A stretch of 61,759 nt of DNA, from contig JAEZDC010000041.1 of the NCBI GenBank assembly GCA_023429825.1, positions 1 to 61,759 on the forward strand. Direction: 5' to 3'. This document shows, in pieces, positions 61,338 to 61,759 of this stretch (the first letter of the stretch is position 1; each line of letters starts with the position of its first letter). Both the position numbers and the translations under genes were made by a program. The notes below the pieces were generated by a model. It worked only from the letters and a program-made list of their open reading frames with translations. It was not told the DNA's origin and ran no database searches. Source of the stretch: Bacteroidota bacterium. Its GTDB lineage: Bacteria; Bacteroidota; Bacteroidia; Chitinophagales; Chitinophagaceae.

Positions 61338-61724
61338 CTACTGCTGAAGATATTTTTTCACTAGTCTTTCAATGTCATCTATAGATGGATCATATTCCAC
61401 TATCCTGCCCTGCTTATCAATAATGAAGGTAGTAGGTAAATACTTTATCTGCCATGTATAAGCAACGTTCAATACGTCTATCGCCTGCAACCATGTGATC
61501 TTATCTTCTTTGATCGCTCTCTTCCAATCAGCTTTGGTATCGTCGGTAGCAATACCCAATATCTCTAGTCCTTGATCTTTGTACTTTGTATAAATATCTC
61601 TCATGTGTTTATTTGCCCTGCGACAAGGTCCGCACCATGAAGCCCAGAAATCAAGCAAAACCGTTTGATCGCTTTCCATGACTTCCCGCTGAAAATTTTC
61701 TTTTGTGATTGTAATAGCAGACAT
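61338..61724 (-). CDS. cytoplasmic thioredoxin-fold protein (TlpA/ResA-like)
   Basis: 128 residues with no signal peptide. The redox motif is Trp-Cys-Gly-Pro-Cys in LLDFWASWCGPCRRANKHM. EILGIATDDTKADWKRAIKE and the cis-Pro segment YLPTTFIIDKQGRIVEYDP are of the TlpA/AhpC-TSA type. It probably reduces disulfides or peroxides. Start ATG 61724 has a strong AAAGGAGGAA ribosome-binding site, which is unusual in this window. Confidence 0.9.
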   Translation of the reverse strand: MSAITITKENFQREVMESDQTVLLDFWASWCGPCRRANKHMRDIYTKYKDQGLEILGIATDDTKADWKRAIKEDKITWLQAIDVLNVAYTWQIKYLPTTFIIDKQGRIVEYDPSIDDIERLVKKYLQQ

Positions 61725-61730
61725 TTTGTA

Positions 61731-61740
61731 TTCCTCCTTT
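61731..61740 (-). promoter_or_regulatory. strong Shine-Dalgarno site of the thioredoxin gene
   Basis: The minus strand reads AAAGGAGGAA followed by TACAAA and the ATG. Bacteroidota genes seldom use such sites, and I noticed no comparable one elsewhere in the window. Confidence 0.7.
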
Positions 61741-61759
61741 GTCTTGTTGATGCCATCAT

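Overview
The window looks like chromosome of a Bacteroidota bacterium, most probably family Chitinophagaceae. The evidence is a SusC/SusD outer-membrane pair, many Bacteroidota-typical families (DUF4270, DUF4294, GSCFA, BshB1, a GT5-only 'glycogen synthase', a class 1 isoprenoid enzyme), TAnnTTTG-type -7 promoter boxes, a general lack of Shine-Dalgarno sequences, and moderate-to-low GC. No rRNA, phage, insertion sequence, transposase, CRISPR array or recognisable defence island is visible. One tRNA (Leu, GAG) is present.

Layout. 1-4.3 kb: SusD (cut by the window edge) and SusC, minus strand, with a possible operator upstream. 4.3-13.9 kb: pyrG, then plus-strand enzymes (dienelactone-hydrolase-like, beta-lactamase-fold serine hydrolase, M20 amidohydrolase, class I terpenoid-fold enzyme), an exonuclease and a coiled-coil protein. 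14-25.4 kb: a lipoprotein with a duplicated HGQPGHRCDI motif, a histidine kinase, tRNA-Leu, a CYTH protein, an M1 peptidase, a DUF4197 protein, an overlapping PAS kinase/receiver pair, and a MutS2-like ATPase without an Smr domain. 25.4-31.4 kb: accessory-looking DNA with small hypothetical genes, tandem terminators, a 43-bp hairpin-bearing tandem array and a second serine hydrolase. 31.4-35.1 kb: an M20 peptidase and an ABC-F gene broken by one in-frame TAA. 35.2-39.4 kb: secreted proteins, namely a DPWI-repeat protein, a retropepsin-like protein, a protein with four CBM48-like modules and no catalytic domain, and a WD40 lipoprotein. 39.4-46.4 kb: a translationally coupled cluster (membrane protein, rlmB, HMG-CoA-lyase-like, GSCFA), metK, DUF4270 and the short GT5. 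46.4-49.9 kb: panC, panD, flippase-like, heptose-phosphate adenylyltransferase and amidase, all plus strand. 49.9-61.8 kb: a second DPWI-repeat protein, radical SAM/SPASM, desaturase, bshB1, DUF4294, ccmF and ccmE, topA, a cysteine-rich copper-storage-like protein, GNAT and thioredoxin.

Most genes are housekeeping or envelope functions: nucleotide, SAM, pantothenate, bacillithiol and cytochrome c biogenesis, plus DNA and rRNA maintenance. The least explained features are non-coding or accessory. They are: (a) a dispersed repeat with core GTTGCGTCGCAC at six intergenic or gene-edge sites, complete as a roughly 125-bp palindrome between the likely metK promoter and the gene; (b) the 43-bp tandem hairpin array; (c) a second small inverted-repeat family at the 3' ends of two neighbouring genes; (d) a paralogous pair of secreted DPWI-repeat proteins; (e) the four-CBM48 secreted protein; and (f) several start codons only 4-6 nt after a promoter -7 box, which suggests leaderless mRNAs. 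I did not see a complete new multi-gene system. Functions given for DUF families and all promoter calls are inferences from motifs read by eye.
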